The notes beneath the pieces were generated by a model. The model had not been told where the DNA came from, searched no databases, and worked only from the letters and a program-made list of their open reading frames with translations. Below, piece after piece: positions 47,401 to 55,158 of a DNA stretch of 64,000 nucleotides (the first letter of the stretch is position 1; each line of letters starts with the position of its first letter). Both the position numbers and the translations under genes were made by a program. This stretch comes from Adhaeribacter arboris (GTDB taxonomy: Bacteria; Bacteroidota; Bacteroidia; Cytophagales; Hymenobacteraceae): the NCBI RefSeq assembly GCF_003023845.1, contig NZ_PYFT01000001.1, forward strand, positions 3,038,001-3,102,000, read 5' to 3'.

Positions 47401-47428
47401 GCCGCCATAGGTGAGAAAAATTCTTCAT
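44405..47428 (-). CDS. susC: SusC/RagA family TonB-dependent outer-membrane transporter
   Basis: The 1007-residue protein imports oligosaccharides using TonB-coupled energy. After the signal peptide (ends near residue 30) comes a carboxypeptidase-like N-terminal domain (ITGKVVTASGEAIPGVTVLQKG), a TonB-box-like EEVVVVGYGTQKKSDLTGSV region and the plug. The SusC signature SNGVIIITTKKGK follows, then a 22-strand barrel ending FSLGVNLDF. It heads the susCDE-amylase operon. The 960-bp gap upstream contains LacI-type operator-like sequences. Confidence 0.96.
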   Translation of the reverse strand: MKNFSHLWRRKSCLLLFALAASSTGFSMSPSETKTTIVQPIAWTITGKVVTASGEAIPGVTVLQKGTSNGTATGIDGSYSISVPEAAGSLVFSFIGFTTQEKAYTGPGSINVTLTDDAKALEEVVVVGYGTQKKSDLTGSVAAVSAKDFNQGNVNTPEQLIVGKVPGVQITTNGGAPGSGSQIRIRGGASLNANNDPLIVIDGVPVDNEKISGSPNPLSLVNPNDIESFNILKDASATAIYGSRASNGVIIITTKKGKAGDKFTVGFSSLASVSQVTNTIDVLSADQFRAVVNERGTTAQQALLGAANTNWQDQIFRRAFSTDNNLSFTGSYKSVPYRLSVGRLDQNGIIKTSNLERNSVALSLNPTFLEEHLSVNLNVKGTLSKSRFASEGVIGSAVAFDPTQPVNVSETKYGGYFEWLDASGRPNTLAPRNPLSTLEQRRDIGEVKRSIGNIQLDYRFHFLPELRANLNLGYDIVRGEGSTTEPITLAGVFNQGGNRTQYSQEKDNKLLDFYLNYSKELTAIKSRVEVMGGYSYQNFLRHEPSYAGLNAAGDTLTPAAAFPFETEKTLLAFFGRINYSFKDRYLLTANLRRDASSAFGPNNKWGTFPSLALAWRLIEEPFLRGNNTLTDLKLRLGYGITGQQELLDDNYPYLARYRYSEGTATYPFGDQYYLTLRPAGYDENIKWEETKAYNAGLDFGLFNGKVSGTVDYYFKKTEDLISQISPAAGTNLTNQIFTNVGNLENEGVEVALTFNPITNENFSWSFGVNGTYNESKITKLSNVSNPSSPGLARGAISGGTGNMLQIHSVGYAPYTFYTYKQVYDEAGKPVEGAYVDLNKDGIINEQDLYHYKSPQPKVFLGFNSNITYKNWNAGVVLRANLGNYMYNNVQSNNGTYRSISNSTYLSNMASDVLSTNFTNNQYFSDYYIENASFLRLDNITIGYNFGKIINEKVNLRLSATGQNVFLITKYSGLDPESQFNNNNIGGGIDNNYYPRPRTFSLGVNLDF

Positions 47429-47960
47429 ACATGCTTTTTAATTTGGTAGTAAATAGTTATTATAATAAATAGATAAAGATTAAAACTGGTTCTTCCGTTA
47501 GTATCACAATCACTCAGAAAAATGAGAGTTCAAGAGTTTCTGCATAAAACTATTGCTGTGCCGCCCGAGAACAATAGCTGGCTGATACCGAAATCAGTTC
47601 CGTGAGAGATTCTTTGTAAATCGAAATAGCTTTTATTTCTAAAAGATTTACTTAAAAGTATAAATGAATTGGTCAACAATTTACGTAATATAATTTTTCC
47701 TTGATACCTCATTAAGCTGCTTAGGGCAGAACTGGCGTTCTTTCATCAATTTTGTAAAGCCATTTCACATTTCCAAATAAGGCTCTCACCGTTTTTTATC
47801 AAATAAGATATTTATTCTAATCTTTCAGGCCTTTTATAGCAAAATTTAAGTTTAAGAAATACACCCATAAGATTAAATTCATTGATTTTAAGGTAATTAC
47901 ATGAATTTAATACAGCATAATATTGTACAAAAAAATTTATTAAAAAATTTAAGAATTATT

Positions 47961-47984
47961 GGGAACGATGCCGGTAACGTTCCC
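47961..47984. promoter_or_regulatory. Two abutting LacI-type operator-like sites
   Basis: GGGAACGATGCC (47961-47972) is directly followed by GGTAACGTTCCC (47973-47984). Both are imperfect palindromes centred on CG, as is usual for LacI-family operators, and the outer arms GGGAACG and CGTTCCC also pair. A third copy lies at 48019. The adjacent gene is a LacI-family regulator. Confidence 0.6.
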
Positions 47985-48018
47985 TAATTCAACCTGTAGG
48001 TAGATAATACGCATTACC

Positions 48019-48030
48019 GGGAACGATGCC
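48019..48030. promoter_or_regulatory. Third LacI-type operator-like site
   Basis: GGGAACGATGCC repeats the first site exactly (the match extends to GGGAACGATGCCGG), 58 bp away centre to centre. Confidence 0.55.
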
Positions 48031-48389
48031 GGAAATTGGGTTAAAATAAGATTTTAAGGTTTAAAGGGCTATTTGTTAAAATTACAATAATTAGGATTTT
48101 TTGCAGAACGCTATGATTTCATTTTTTACAGCCGCAACCCCAAATAAATGTATTCTATTCAAGAAAGCAGCTTGCTTATTAAATAAATTGCATGATTTAG
48201 GGCAAATTACTGCTCCAATATTTCCGTTAATGGGTATTTAGCCAGAATTCTAAAAAGTGCTTCTTTTCTAAGTTACCTTGGCTTTATAAAAAATGATTCT
48301 AAGAATGGTTTCTAAAAGTAACTAGGCTAGTAGTTGAAAAGCTTATTTACCGTTAAATTTTGGTTAACCTAAGCTTGTACTCCTGGATT

Positions 48390-49433
48390 TTACCGCTGAA
48401 ACAAGTTAATTACCGGTGATTCATTAGCCGTTGATTGACGTTTGATAAGCTTGGATTTTAATATAATATGCTCGGTTGGTCCTTCCATCGAACCAGTTTC
48501 TATGCTTCTGAATAACAAGGCGGCGGCTTGGGCGCCCATTTCATAAGCGGGCTGGGTAATAGTAGATAAAGAAGGATTAAGCAAGGGCGCAATCTCTAAA
48601 CTGGAAAAACTAATAATTTTTAAATCCTGAGGAATCGAAATACCTAAATCGTGGCAAACGTAGTAACTGGCAATAGCCAAACGCTCCACCGCGGCTAAAG
48701 CTCCATCTGGTCGCAACGTTTTAAAAGCCTGACTTAATATCTTATAATTTTCTTCCAGGTTATTACTGCAATCAATTACGAGCTCATCCTGGTAAGGCAA
48801 ATGGTGTTTTAATAAAGCATCCTGGTAACCTTGCATGCGCATTTTACCAATAGATAAACTTTTGTGAATCACCAGAAAGGCAATGCGCTCACAGCCGCTT
48901 TCAATTAAGTGCTCCGTGGCGGCAAAACTGCTTTCGTAATCGTTGCTGGTAACCCGGGGTGCATCTATATCTTCGTAAATCCGGTCGAAGAAAACCAGCG
49001 GAATGTTTTTATTTTTGAGCCGGTGTAAATAACTGTGCTCCTTCGCCGATTCGCCCGAAACCGACATGATAATACCGTCGGCGCGGCCGTTGTGCAAATC
49101 GTTGATAAAAGCTATTTCTTTTTCGTATTTATCATAGGTCAGGTAAATCAGGATGTGGTAGCCTTTTTCGCTGGCTACCCGTTCGAGGCCATTTATAGCC
49201 TGCAAAAAAAAGTTATTCGCTAACTCCGGCACAATTACCGCAATGGTATGGCTTTTCTTTTCGCGCAGATTACTGGCGTAATGGTTGGGCTGGTAGTTCA
49301 GTTCCCGGGCCTTGGTCAGAATACGTTCTTTCGTTTCCTTGTTGATATCGCTGTTGTTCCGGAAGGCCCGCGAAACGGTAGAAGTAGATAGATTAAGTGC
49401 TTTCGCTAATTGTTTAATGTTAATAGCATCCAT
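48390..49433 (-). CDS. LacI-family transcriptional regulator of the starch locus
   Basis: The 347-residue protein has an N-terminal helix-turn-helix (INIKQLAKALNLSTSTVSRAFRNN) and the hinge region KARELNYQPNHYASNLR. A periplasmic-binding-protein-like sensor domain (about 60-335) includes SHTIAVIVPELANNFF and VTSNDYESSFAATEHLI. It is encoded upstream of susC on the same strand and probably controls the locus in response to a maltodextrin. Operator-like sites in the following gap support this. The effector is unknown. Confidence 0.92.
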   Translation of the reverse strand: MDAINIKQLAKALNLSTSTVSRAFRNNSDINKETKERILTKARELNYQPNHYASNLREKKSHTIAVIVPELANNFFLQAINGLERVASEKGYHILIYLTYDKYEKEIAFINDLHNGRADGIIMSVSGESAKEHSYLHRLKNKNIPLVFFDRIYEDIDAPRVTSNDYESSFAATEHLIESGCERIAFLVIHKSLSIGKMRMQGYQDALLKHHLPYQDELVIDCSNNLEENYKILSQAFKTLRPDGALAAVERLAIASYYVCHDLGISIPQDLKIISFSSLEIAPLLNPSLSTITQPAYEMGAQAAALLFRSIETGSMEGPTEHIILKSKLIKRQSTANESPVINLFQR

Positions 49434-49565
49434 GAGTATTTTGCCGTTACCTTTTAAGATACCGGAAGATAGATTCTTTGCAAATTAAATCAGTAACAGC
49501 AACTTTAGAGTAAATACTATGCATTAGTCTATAAGATTTTATCATTCTGGTTTTACGCGCCAACA

Positions 49566-50030
49566 TTACTTTTTCACTTTAATATACTGCTCTATATTTT
49601 CCCGGTTAATTGCGGTTCCTTCCACCTTTTCCGTTCCCCGTTGCGTAAGGGTATCGCCTTTTATATCTATCGTAAATTTAAAATTATTTCCTTCCCAATC
49701 GCGGGCGCTGCAATATTCTAAATGCTCGGTGTATATATTATTGTGGAGCGAATAAGTACCTCCTCCCGCCACGAAAACGGCCGAATCTTTTCCTTTATTT
49801 AAGTCATGCTGTAGAAAGGCAAAATGCGATTCGTTAATAACCTTAATGAACGAAGTATTTTTGGTGTAATCTGTAACCGTAGTATCGCCTTTTTCAATTA
49901 AAGTCCCTCTAATTAACTGCCAGGTTCCTATTATAGGCTTAGGATTTAGTTGTGCTTCCTGGTTCATTTTTTCGGCTCCGCAAGCCATTAAAAAGGCACT
50001 TAATACTACAAAAGGGATTTTCGTTCGCAT
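49566..50030 (-). CDS. Predicted lipoprotein with lipocalin-like domain
   Basis: The 154-residue protein has a lipoprotein signal (VVLSAFLMACG, cysteine near residue 17). The rest is beta-rich, beginning PIIGTWQLIRGTLIEKGD, a start typical of lipocalin-like lipoproteins in this phylum, which often bind small hydrophobic molecules. No catalytic motif is visible. It stands alone between the LacI-type gene and another small secreted protein. Confidence 0.7.
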   Translation of the reverse strand: MRTKIPFVVLSAFLMACGAEKMNQEAQLNPKPIIGTWQLIRGTLIEKGDTTVTDYTKNTSFIKVINESHFAFLQHDLNKGKDSAVFVAGGGTYSLHNNIYTEHLEYCSARDWEGNNFKFTIDIKGDTLTQRGTEKVEGTAINRENIEQYIKVKK

Positions 50031-50177
50031 GTTTAGAGTTGTTAGTAATAGTTTAGGTTTTCTTTTTAATTAAATGTCGCTGCTACGCAAGTTTTTTATT
50101 TATTAGTTATGATTTTTCTTCAACCTTAAATCGGCCTATACAAATTTTTTAGTTGCAGGTAATGATATTAGCGGAGA

Positions 50178-50540
50178 TTAATCCTGCTTCTTCTTTTTTA
50201 GTAGATAATGATAAACACTTTGCTCGTCTTCTATAGAGGTATACGCTTGAACAAACTCAAAGCCATTTCTTACCATGAAGTTTAAGGCCTCTATCATGTA
50301 GTTAAATTCCAAAACGTTTCCTTCCGCATCTTTAATCTTGGTATTTTTATAGGGGTACAGTAAGGATGTCTTCTCTTGTCCGTACTCTATTCCAATGAAC
50401 TGTTTTGGTGATAATGATTTTGCTTTCCCAACAATCTCCAGGTATTCTAAATCTTTAAAGGCGATACCATCAATCGTTTGAGCGTAACTTTTTGTACAAC
50501 CCAACCAGAATAGTATCAACAAAAATAGGGTTACTCTCAT
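50178..50540 (-). CDS. Uncharacterised small secreted protein
   Basis: I do not recognise this 120-residue protein. It has an N-terminal signal (residues 1-20, ending SYAQ; the LFWLGC segment might instead be a lipobox). A mixed alpha/beta body includes YLEIVGKAKSLSPKQFIGIEYGQ, and a lysine-rich C-terminus follows. Its gene lies about 150 bp upstream of the lipocalin-like gene on the same strand. Confidence 0.65.
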   Translation of the reverse strand: MRVTLFLLILFWLGCTKSYAQTIDGIAFKDLEYLEIVGKAKSLSPKQFIGIEYGQEKTSLLYPYKNTKIKDAEGNVLEFNYMIEALNFMVRNGFEFVQAYTSIEDEQSVYHYLLKKKKQD

Positions 50541-50708
50541 TTTTTATCGGCTTATAAATTTTGTTTCTAATTCAATGTTCATTCGTATTTTTAAAATTAA
50601 TAAAAATTGCAATTGAATATCTCTAATACAAATACACCTTTTTAATTAGTTATCTACAACTTTCTAAAATAGCAGATAATATATTTTTAATTAAAAAACT
50701 CTAAAGTT

Positions 50709-51338
50709 CTAATGCGTAACGGGTACGAAAACTACTTTCTTGGTTTCGAAAAATTCTTCGGTAAAGTAATCTTTTAAATGGAATATTTTTACTACTAAGC
50801 CCGACTCGGCAATTTCTTCGGTAAGGTCGCCACCTTTCAGGTAGTACAAACCATTACTAGTTGAAGTTGGTTTTTTGTAACTATTCCGAATCCAGGGATG
50901 AAATTCGGCCAGGCGCGTAACGGCGCGGCTCACCACAAAATCAAACTTTTCCGGCATCTGTTCGGCGCGGGTGTGCGAGGCTTTCACGTTGGTAAGGTGC
51001 AAGGCTTCGGCAATGCTTTGCACCACATGAATTTTTTTACCGATAGAATCTACCAAATAGAATTTTACTTCCGGAAACATAATAGCCAGCGGTAAACCGG
51101 GTAAACCGCCCCCCGTACCAACATCGAGCACAGAACTACCCGCCGGAAACTGCACTACTTTGGCAATACCCAAGGAATGTAAAATGTGATGCAAAGCAAT
51201 GGCATCGGTATCCTTCCGGGAGATAACATTAATTTTTGCGTTCCACTCCCGCAGCAAAGGCTCCAGCTGCACCAATTTTGAAAGTTGGCTGTCGGTTATA
51301 TCCGGAAAATAATGCTTGATAATATCCACTTCAGACAA
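50709..51338 (-). CDS. rsmG: 16S rRNA (guanine-527-N7)-methyltransferase
   Basis: RsmG (GidB) methylates G527 of 16S rRNA with S-adenosylmethionine. The 209-residue protein has the Rossmann SAM-binding motif LDVGTGGGLPGLPLAIMFP, followed by LVDSIGKKIHVV and DFVVSRAVTRL. The N-terminus LEPLLREWNAKINVISRKD is characteristic. It is preceded by an AATTAGAAATTA-type repeat copy and lies downstream of the sigma factor terminator. Confidence 0.97.
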   Translation of the reverse strand: MSEVDIIKHYFPDITDSQLSKLVQLEPLLREWNAKINVISRKDTDAIALHHILHSLGIAKVVQFPAGSSVLDVGTGGGLPGLPLAIMFPEVKFYLVDSIGKKIHVVQSIAEALHLTNVKASHTRAEQMPEKFDFVVSRAVTRLAEFHPWIRNSYKKPTSTSNGLYYLKGGDLTEEIAESGLVVKIFHLKDYFTEEFFETKKVVFVPVTH

Positions 51339-51370
51339 TTAAAAATTAGAAATTCAAAATTAGAAATTAA
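51336..51370. repeat. AATTAGAAATTA-type intergenic repeat, left copy
   Basis: Two tandem units (AAAATTAGAAATT) lie immediately before the rsmG start. An inverted copy at 51467-51505 faces it across the sigma factor terminator. Confidence 0.6.
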
Positions 51371-51425
51371 GTTAAGGGATTCACCTTTAATAATCAATCA
51401 TCCACTACCCTTCACCTATTAAACG

Positions 51426-51451
51426 AAAAAACCCTGACCAAAGCCAGGGTT
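51426..51451 (-). terminator. Rho-independent terminator after the ECF sigma factor gene
   Basis: On the minus strand AACCCTG and CAGGGTT form the stem, and six Ts follow. Confidence 0.8.
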
Positions 51452-51466
51452 CTATATACTATACAA

Positions 51467-51505
51467 AATCAAAAATTTCTAATTCATAATTTCTAATTTA
51501 ATATC
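51467..51505. repeat. AATTAGAAATTA-type intergenic repeat, right (inverted) copy
   Basis: TTTCTAATTCATAATTTCTA reads as the complement of the 51336 units and abuts the stop codon of the sigma factor gene. The arrangement mirrors the lptD-panB gap. Confidence 0.6.
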
Positions 51506-52112
51506 AAATAAGGTGCTTTTTGTTTTTAATCATGTCGTAGAGTAACTCGCGGGCGCGGTGCAACTGGGCTTTTACCGTTCCCAGGGGAGCATTTAATTCA
51601 GTAGCAATTTCCTCGTACGACAATTCATCGAAATACCGCAGTGTAACTAAACGCTGGTATTTATCGGGCAGTTTAGCAACTACAAACTGCATAATTTCAA
51701 TTTTCTGGTTTTTAATCGCGTTTTCCTGCGGCGTTAAGTTAGTATCTTTAAAATCAATATTAATTTCATCGCCATTATCAATTTTTATAGCGGAGTCAAT
51801 ACTCATGGTTTTGATTTTATTTTTCCGAATAAAATCAATGCAATTATTAGTAGCTATCCGGAACAACCAAGTACTAAACGCATATTCCGGGTTAAATTTA
51901 TGCAGGTTCCGGAAAGCTTTGGCAAATGCTTCAATGGTTAAATCTTCGGCATCGTCGGGATTCCGTACCATTTTTAACACCACGTGGTATACCGGTTTTT
52001 TATAAATGCTCATCAGTTCGGCGTAGGCTTTTTCGTCACCGTCCTCTACTGCCGATTGAATTAATTTAAAATCGTGTTTTGCTTTCGCAGAAAATTGCTT
52101 ATTTACTTCCAT
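51504..52112 (-). CDS. ECF-type RNA polymerase sigma factor
   Basis: The 202-residue alternative sigma factor has region 2 (NPDDAEDLTIEAFAKAFRNLHKF, then FSTWLFRIATNNCIDFIRKNK) and region 4 (LPDKYQRLVTLRYFDELSYEEIATELNAPLGTVKAQLHRAREL). No anti-sigma gene follows; a terminator comes about 55 bp after the stop. Its start overlaps the end of the upstream glycosyltransferase gene by 10 bases, so the two are translationally coupled. The regulon is unknown. Confidence 0.93.
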   Translation of the reverse strand: MEVNKQFSAKAKHDFKLIQSAVEDGDEKAYAELMSIYKKPVYHVVLKMVRNPDDAEDLTIEAFAKAFRNLHKFNPEYAFSTWLFRIATNNCIDFIRKNKIKTMSIDSAIKIDNGDEINIDFKDTNLTPQENAIKNQKIEIMQFVVAKLPDKYQRLVTLRYFDELSYEEIATELNAPLGTVKAQLHRARELLYDMIKNKKHLI

Positions 52113-53209
52113 CTTACTTTTTTAAACATTAAAACAGATACGCCCAGAAAAAGGTAGTGCAAAAAATAAGCCGCATCCAGGGCTAGCATCTTTATAACCG
52201 ACTGCTCTTCATTAAGTTTCCGGGCAATACGAGCGTACCCTACCCATAGAACGATTCCCCGTACCAGAAACAATATGCATAGCAGCCATAAATATTGCTG
52301 CAATAACAGCATAAGTAACCAGATTAAATAAAAAAAAATGTTCGATAACATAAAAGTTCCTATCCGCAGCCGGTCGGACAGTTTATACTGCAAGCCCACC
52401 CGCAGGTGGCGTCGTTTTTGGGTAATCCATTCGGAATAGGTTTGTTTGGGTTTACTTATGGTTTGCGCATCTTTACTTATTTCAATAACTATGGTGCTCC
52501 GGACTACGGCATCTTGCACAAATAAATCATCATCGCCTCCTAATATTCTTATATGAGAAGCAAAGCCTTTGTTCTGATAAAAACATTTTTTGGTGTACGC
52601 TACATTCCGGCCAACAGCCATGTAGGCGTTATTTTTTAAAGAAAATGATAAGTACTGAATTGCCGTCAGCAAAGTTTCATACCGGATTAAATAGTTCAAC
52701 CATCCGGGTTGCTTCAGGTAAGGCGAATACCCGATTATAATATCTGCTCCCCGGTTAAACCCCTGCTGCATGCTATTTATCCAGTTAGTACTAAATGGTT
52801 TACAGTCAGCGTCGGTGAGCAAAACATATTCGTAACGGGCCACCCGGATGCCTAACGTTAAGGCATATTTTTTTGGGTTAAACCCAGCGGGTGTCTCGTT
52901 AATATTTACTGACCGGATTTGATAATATTCCCTCTGCCATTGCCGGATAAGATGGGCCGTTTCGTCGGTGGACCGGTCATTGATTACGATTACTTCGAAT
53001 ACAGCATACTCTTGGGCTAAAACGGCGGGTAAAAGCTGTTGCAAGTTCTCGTACTCGTTGTGCGCGCAAATTATTACGGATACCGGAACCTGCGTGGCCT
53101 CCATTCTGGGAGCTGTATAATTAGCTAAAGGATAAAAGTAATAAAAAGCATAAGCAGCCTGCACCAACACACACACCAACAATACCAATAGCAAAGTTAC
53201 CGGGAGCAA
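52103..53209 (-). CDS. GT2 family membrane glycosyltransferase
   Basis: The 368-residue protein has an N-terminal membrane helix (residues 1-25), a GT-A domain with VPVSVIICAHNEYENL, VIVINDRSTDET and LLTDADCKP (the DxD-type site), and the acceptor-site motif GGDDDLFVQDA. A basic stretch with WITQKRRHLRVG stands where processive enzymes carry QxxRW. Three or four membrane helices end the protein. It probably extends or decorates a surface glycan or glycolipid. It is coupled to the sigma factor gene. Confidence 0.85.
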   Translation of the reverse strand: MLPVTLLLVLLVCVLVQAAYAFYYFYPLANYTAPRMEATQVPVSVIICAHNEYENLQQLLPAVLAQEYAVFEVIVINDRSTDETAHLIRQWQREYYQIRSVNINETPAGFNPKKYALTLGIRVARYEYVLLTDADCKPFSTNWINSMQQGFNRGADIIIGYSPYLKQPGWLNYLIRYETLLTAIQYLSFSLKNNAYMAVGRNVAYTKKCFYQNKGFASHIRILGGDDDLFVQDAVVRSTIVIEISKDAQTISKPKQTYSEWITQKRRHLRVGLQYKLSDRLRIGTFMLSNIFFYLIWLLMLLLQQYLWLLCILFLVRGIVLWVGYARIARKLNEEQSVIKMLALDAAYFLHYLFLGVSVLMFKKVRWK

Positions 53210-53414
53210 GAATTAAGAACTTAAATTAATTTGCGCATAAAGGTAATACGAAGTAAGATAATCCGGAAAAGTATCTATTCTTTTTACTTCCATAATTTTT
53301 GCCTGAATTTTTAATTACCTGTATAACCTTGTATGCCAGACAAGTTGTGTTCAAATCACGAAAGCAAGAGTTACCTAAGATTCAACCAATCCGATAGTAG
53401 CTTTAAAAATCTAA

Positions 53415-54140
53415 TTATATTACTTTCTTTTGTTTGTCTACTCCTTTCTGGCGCACTTCCTGGCAATAATTGCAGAGAGCACACAAAGGACATTCCTGGC
53501 ATTTAGGGCCTTTCCAGGTGCAAATGCGCTGGCCGTGCCAATACAAATGCTTATGAAAATTAAACAATACGGGAGCCTCTTTGGGCAACATATCCAGCAA
53601 AATGGTATGGGCTTTTTCGGCGGTAACCTTGGCGCCAATTAAACCCACCCGCTGGCTCACCCGAAATACGTGCGTATCGACGGGTAACACCGGTTTATGA
53701 AAATTAAACAACAATAGCAACGTGGCCGTTTTTAAACCTACGCCCGGTAAAGCCATGAGCCAATCCATGGCTTCCTCCACGGACATTTCTTCCAGAAAAT
53801 GCAGCGAAAAATCAGGGGCTTTTTCTTGAATCAAACGCAAGGCTTTCTGGATGTTTATGGCTTTGGGACCTGGATATTGGGCGGTTTCGAGTACTTTGGT
53901 GAGTTCATCAACAGGAGCAGTCATCACCTCGGGCCAGGTGGGATATAGTTCGCGCATGCGGTAATAAGCCGTTTCTTCGTTGGCATGGGTAGTGCGGTGC
54001 GAAAGCATCGTGGAAATAAGTTCGTGAATGGGTTCGCGCCTGGGTTTGCGCAAGTCCAGCACCCCGTACAGTTGGTTCAGAGCTTCGTGGGTTTGCCAGG
54101 TTTTCTCGGCCGGGCTTAACTGCTCATTCTGTGGAATCAT
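53415..54140 (-). CDS. Endonuclease III-like DNA glycosylase with [4Fe-4S] cluster
   Basis: This helix-hairpin-helix base-excision enzyme removes damaged pyrimidines and may nick abasic sites. In the 241-residue protein the HhH hairpin LPGVGLKTA carries the catalytic lysine K137, and D155 in LPVDTHVFRV is the catalytic aspartate, with the same 18-residue spacing as in E. coli Nth. The cluster ligands follow the pattern C207-x6-C214-x2-C217-x5-C223. It is monocistronic. Its substrate range may differ from true Nth. Confidence 0.9.
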   Translation of the reverse strand: MIPQNEQLSPAEKTWQTHEALNQLYGVLDLRKPRREPIHELISTMLSHRTTHANEETAYYRMRELYPTWPEVMTAPVDELTKVLETAQYPGPKAINIQKALRLIQEKAPDFSLHFLEEMSVEEAMDWLMALPGVGLKTATLLLLFNFHKPVLPVDTHVFRVSQRVGLIGAKVTAEKAHTILLDMLPKEAPVLFNFHKHLYWHGQRICTWKGPKCQECPLCALCNYCQEVRQKGVDKQKKVI

Positions 54141-54256
54141 TTTTTAATCAATTGGTTTCCAGAAAACAAACGTATCCTTAGCCGGAAAGTTAAGGTAGCA
54201 GCATCCCGGACTTAGAGCTTTACGTTACCTAACACAAACCCAAGCTAAATTCTATT

Positions 54257-54949
54257 ATGAAAATTAAATTTCTGGGCACCGGCGGTGCTTTTGAACCTAC
54301 CTTCGGCAACTCCGCCGCTATTTTAGAAATTAACCGAAAAAATATCTTAATAGATGCCGGCTTTACCGTTTATCCTAAGTTAAGCCAACTGGGCTTGTGG
54401 CAGCAATTAGATTATATAGTACTTACTCATTTGCACAACGACCATTGCGGCAGCCTGGCCAATATTTTACTGCACACTGTTTTTTACGGCAATGGCCGCA
54501 AACCCATAATTTTGTATCAGACAGAAGATTTTAGAAATCAAATCATTCAGTTTCTAAATATTCAATTAAAAGATGCGGAAAAATACGCTGAGTTTAAATT
54601 AATAACCGAAATACCCGGTTTATCTTACCTGGATACCTATAACCGCCATTCCGAAAATTTTCAGACGTACAGTTTCGTTTTTGAAGAATCCGGGGAGCGC
54701 TTGGTGTATTCCGGCGATTTAGGTGATTGTCATTTTTTGTTTGATTTCTTAGGTACTCTCCCTGCGCTGCCTACCCAAGTTTACCACGATATTTCTTTTG
54801 ATCACGAAAACAAAGGCCACGCCTATTATACTGATTTAAAGGCTTACCAAGCCCAATACTTTATTTTAGGTTATCATTGCGATGCTACTCAAAAGCCATT
54901 TGATAACACCATTCCTTTGGTTTACGACCAAGCTGGTTTATGCTATTAG
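54257..54949 (+). CDS. Metallo-beta-lactamase-fold hydrolase
   Basis: The 230-residue cytosolic protein has the metal-binding motif THLHNDHCG (H58, H60, D62, H63), with LIDAGFTVYPKL before it and YSGDLGDC as a later metal ligand region. GTGGAF near the start and the overall length resemble RNase Z/phosphodiesterase-like members. The substrate (phosphodiester, lactone or thioester) cannot be assigned. It stands alone on the plus strand. Confidence 0.8.
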   Translation: MKIKFLGTGGAFEPTFGNSAAILEINRKNILIDAGFTVYPKLSQLGLWQQLDYIVLTHLHNDHCGSLANILLHTVFYGNGRKPIILYQTEDFRNQIIQFLNIQLKDAEKYAEFKLITEIPGLSYLDTYNRHSENFQTYSFVFEESGERLVYSGDLGDCHFLFDFLGTLPALPTQVYHDISFDHENKGHAYYTDLKAYQAQYFILGYHCDATQKPFDNTIPLVYDQAGLCY

Positions 54950-55106
54950 CCAACTACTATTTTACTTATTATTAGTGATTTAGCCAATTTCTGTTTTAGT
55001 TAAGTATTGGTGGGGGAGCCTTAAAATAAACTTTGACTAGTTACATCTTCAAGAGCAATTACACGTAGAAGTACTTTTATTTACTATGAAACTTCTGCCA
55101 GACCTG

Positions 55107-55114
55107 TATATTTG
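55107..55114 (+). promoter_or_regulatory. -7 element (TATATTTG) for the CNNM/CBS gene
   Basis: TATATTTG matches TAnnTTTG, 44 bases before ATG 55159. Confidence 0.55.
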
Positions 55115-55158
55115 AAGTATATTGTACCAAGCCGCTCCCACGGTTCCGCTACCCGACT

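Larger units (their letters stand above)
47429..48389. other. 960-bp gap between lacI-type gene and susC; control region of the starch locus
   Basis: The gap is AT-rich with no credible gene. It must hold the susC promoter, but I see no exact TAnnTTTG on the minus strand. The only strong pattern is the set of operator-like sites at 47961-48030. The distance from these sites to the susC ATG is over 500 bp, so either the leader is long or control works by looping. Confidence 0.5.

Noticed and set aside
47530-47712. 60-residue minus-strand frame in the susC upstream gap
   Set aside because: No ordinary protein features; lies in AT-rich control sequence.
51426-51451. Terminator-like hairpin assigned to rsmG
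   Set aside because: It lies upstream of rsmG on the minus strand; the T run fits termination of the sigma factor gene instead.
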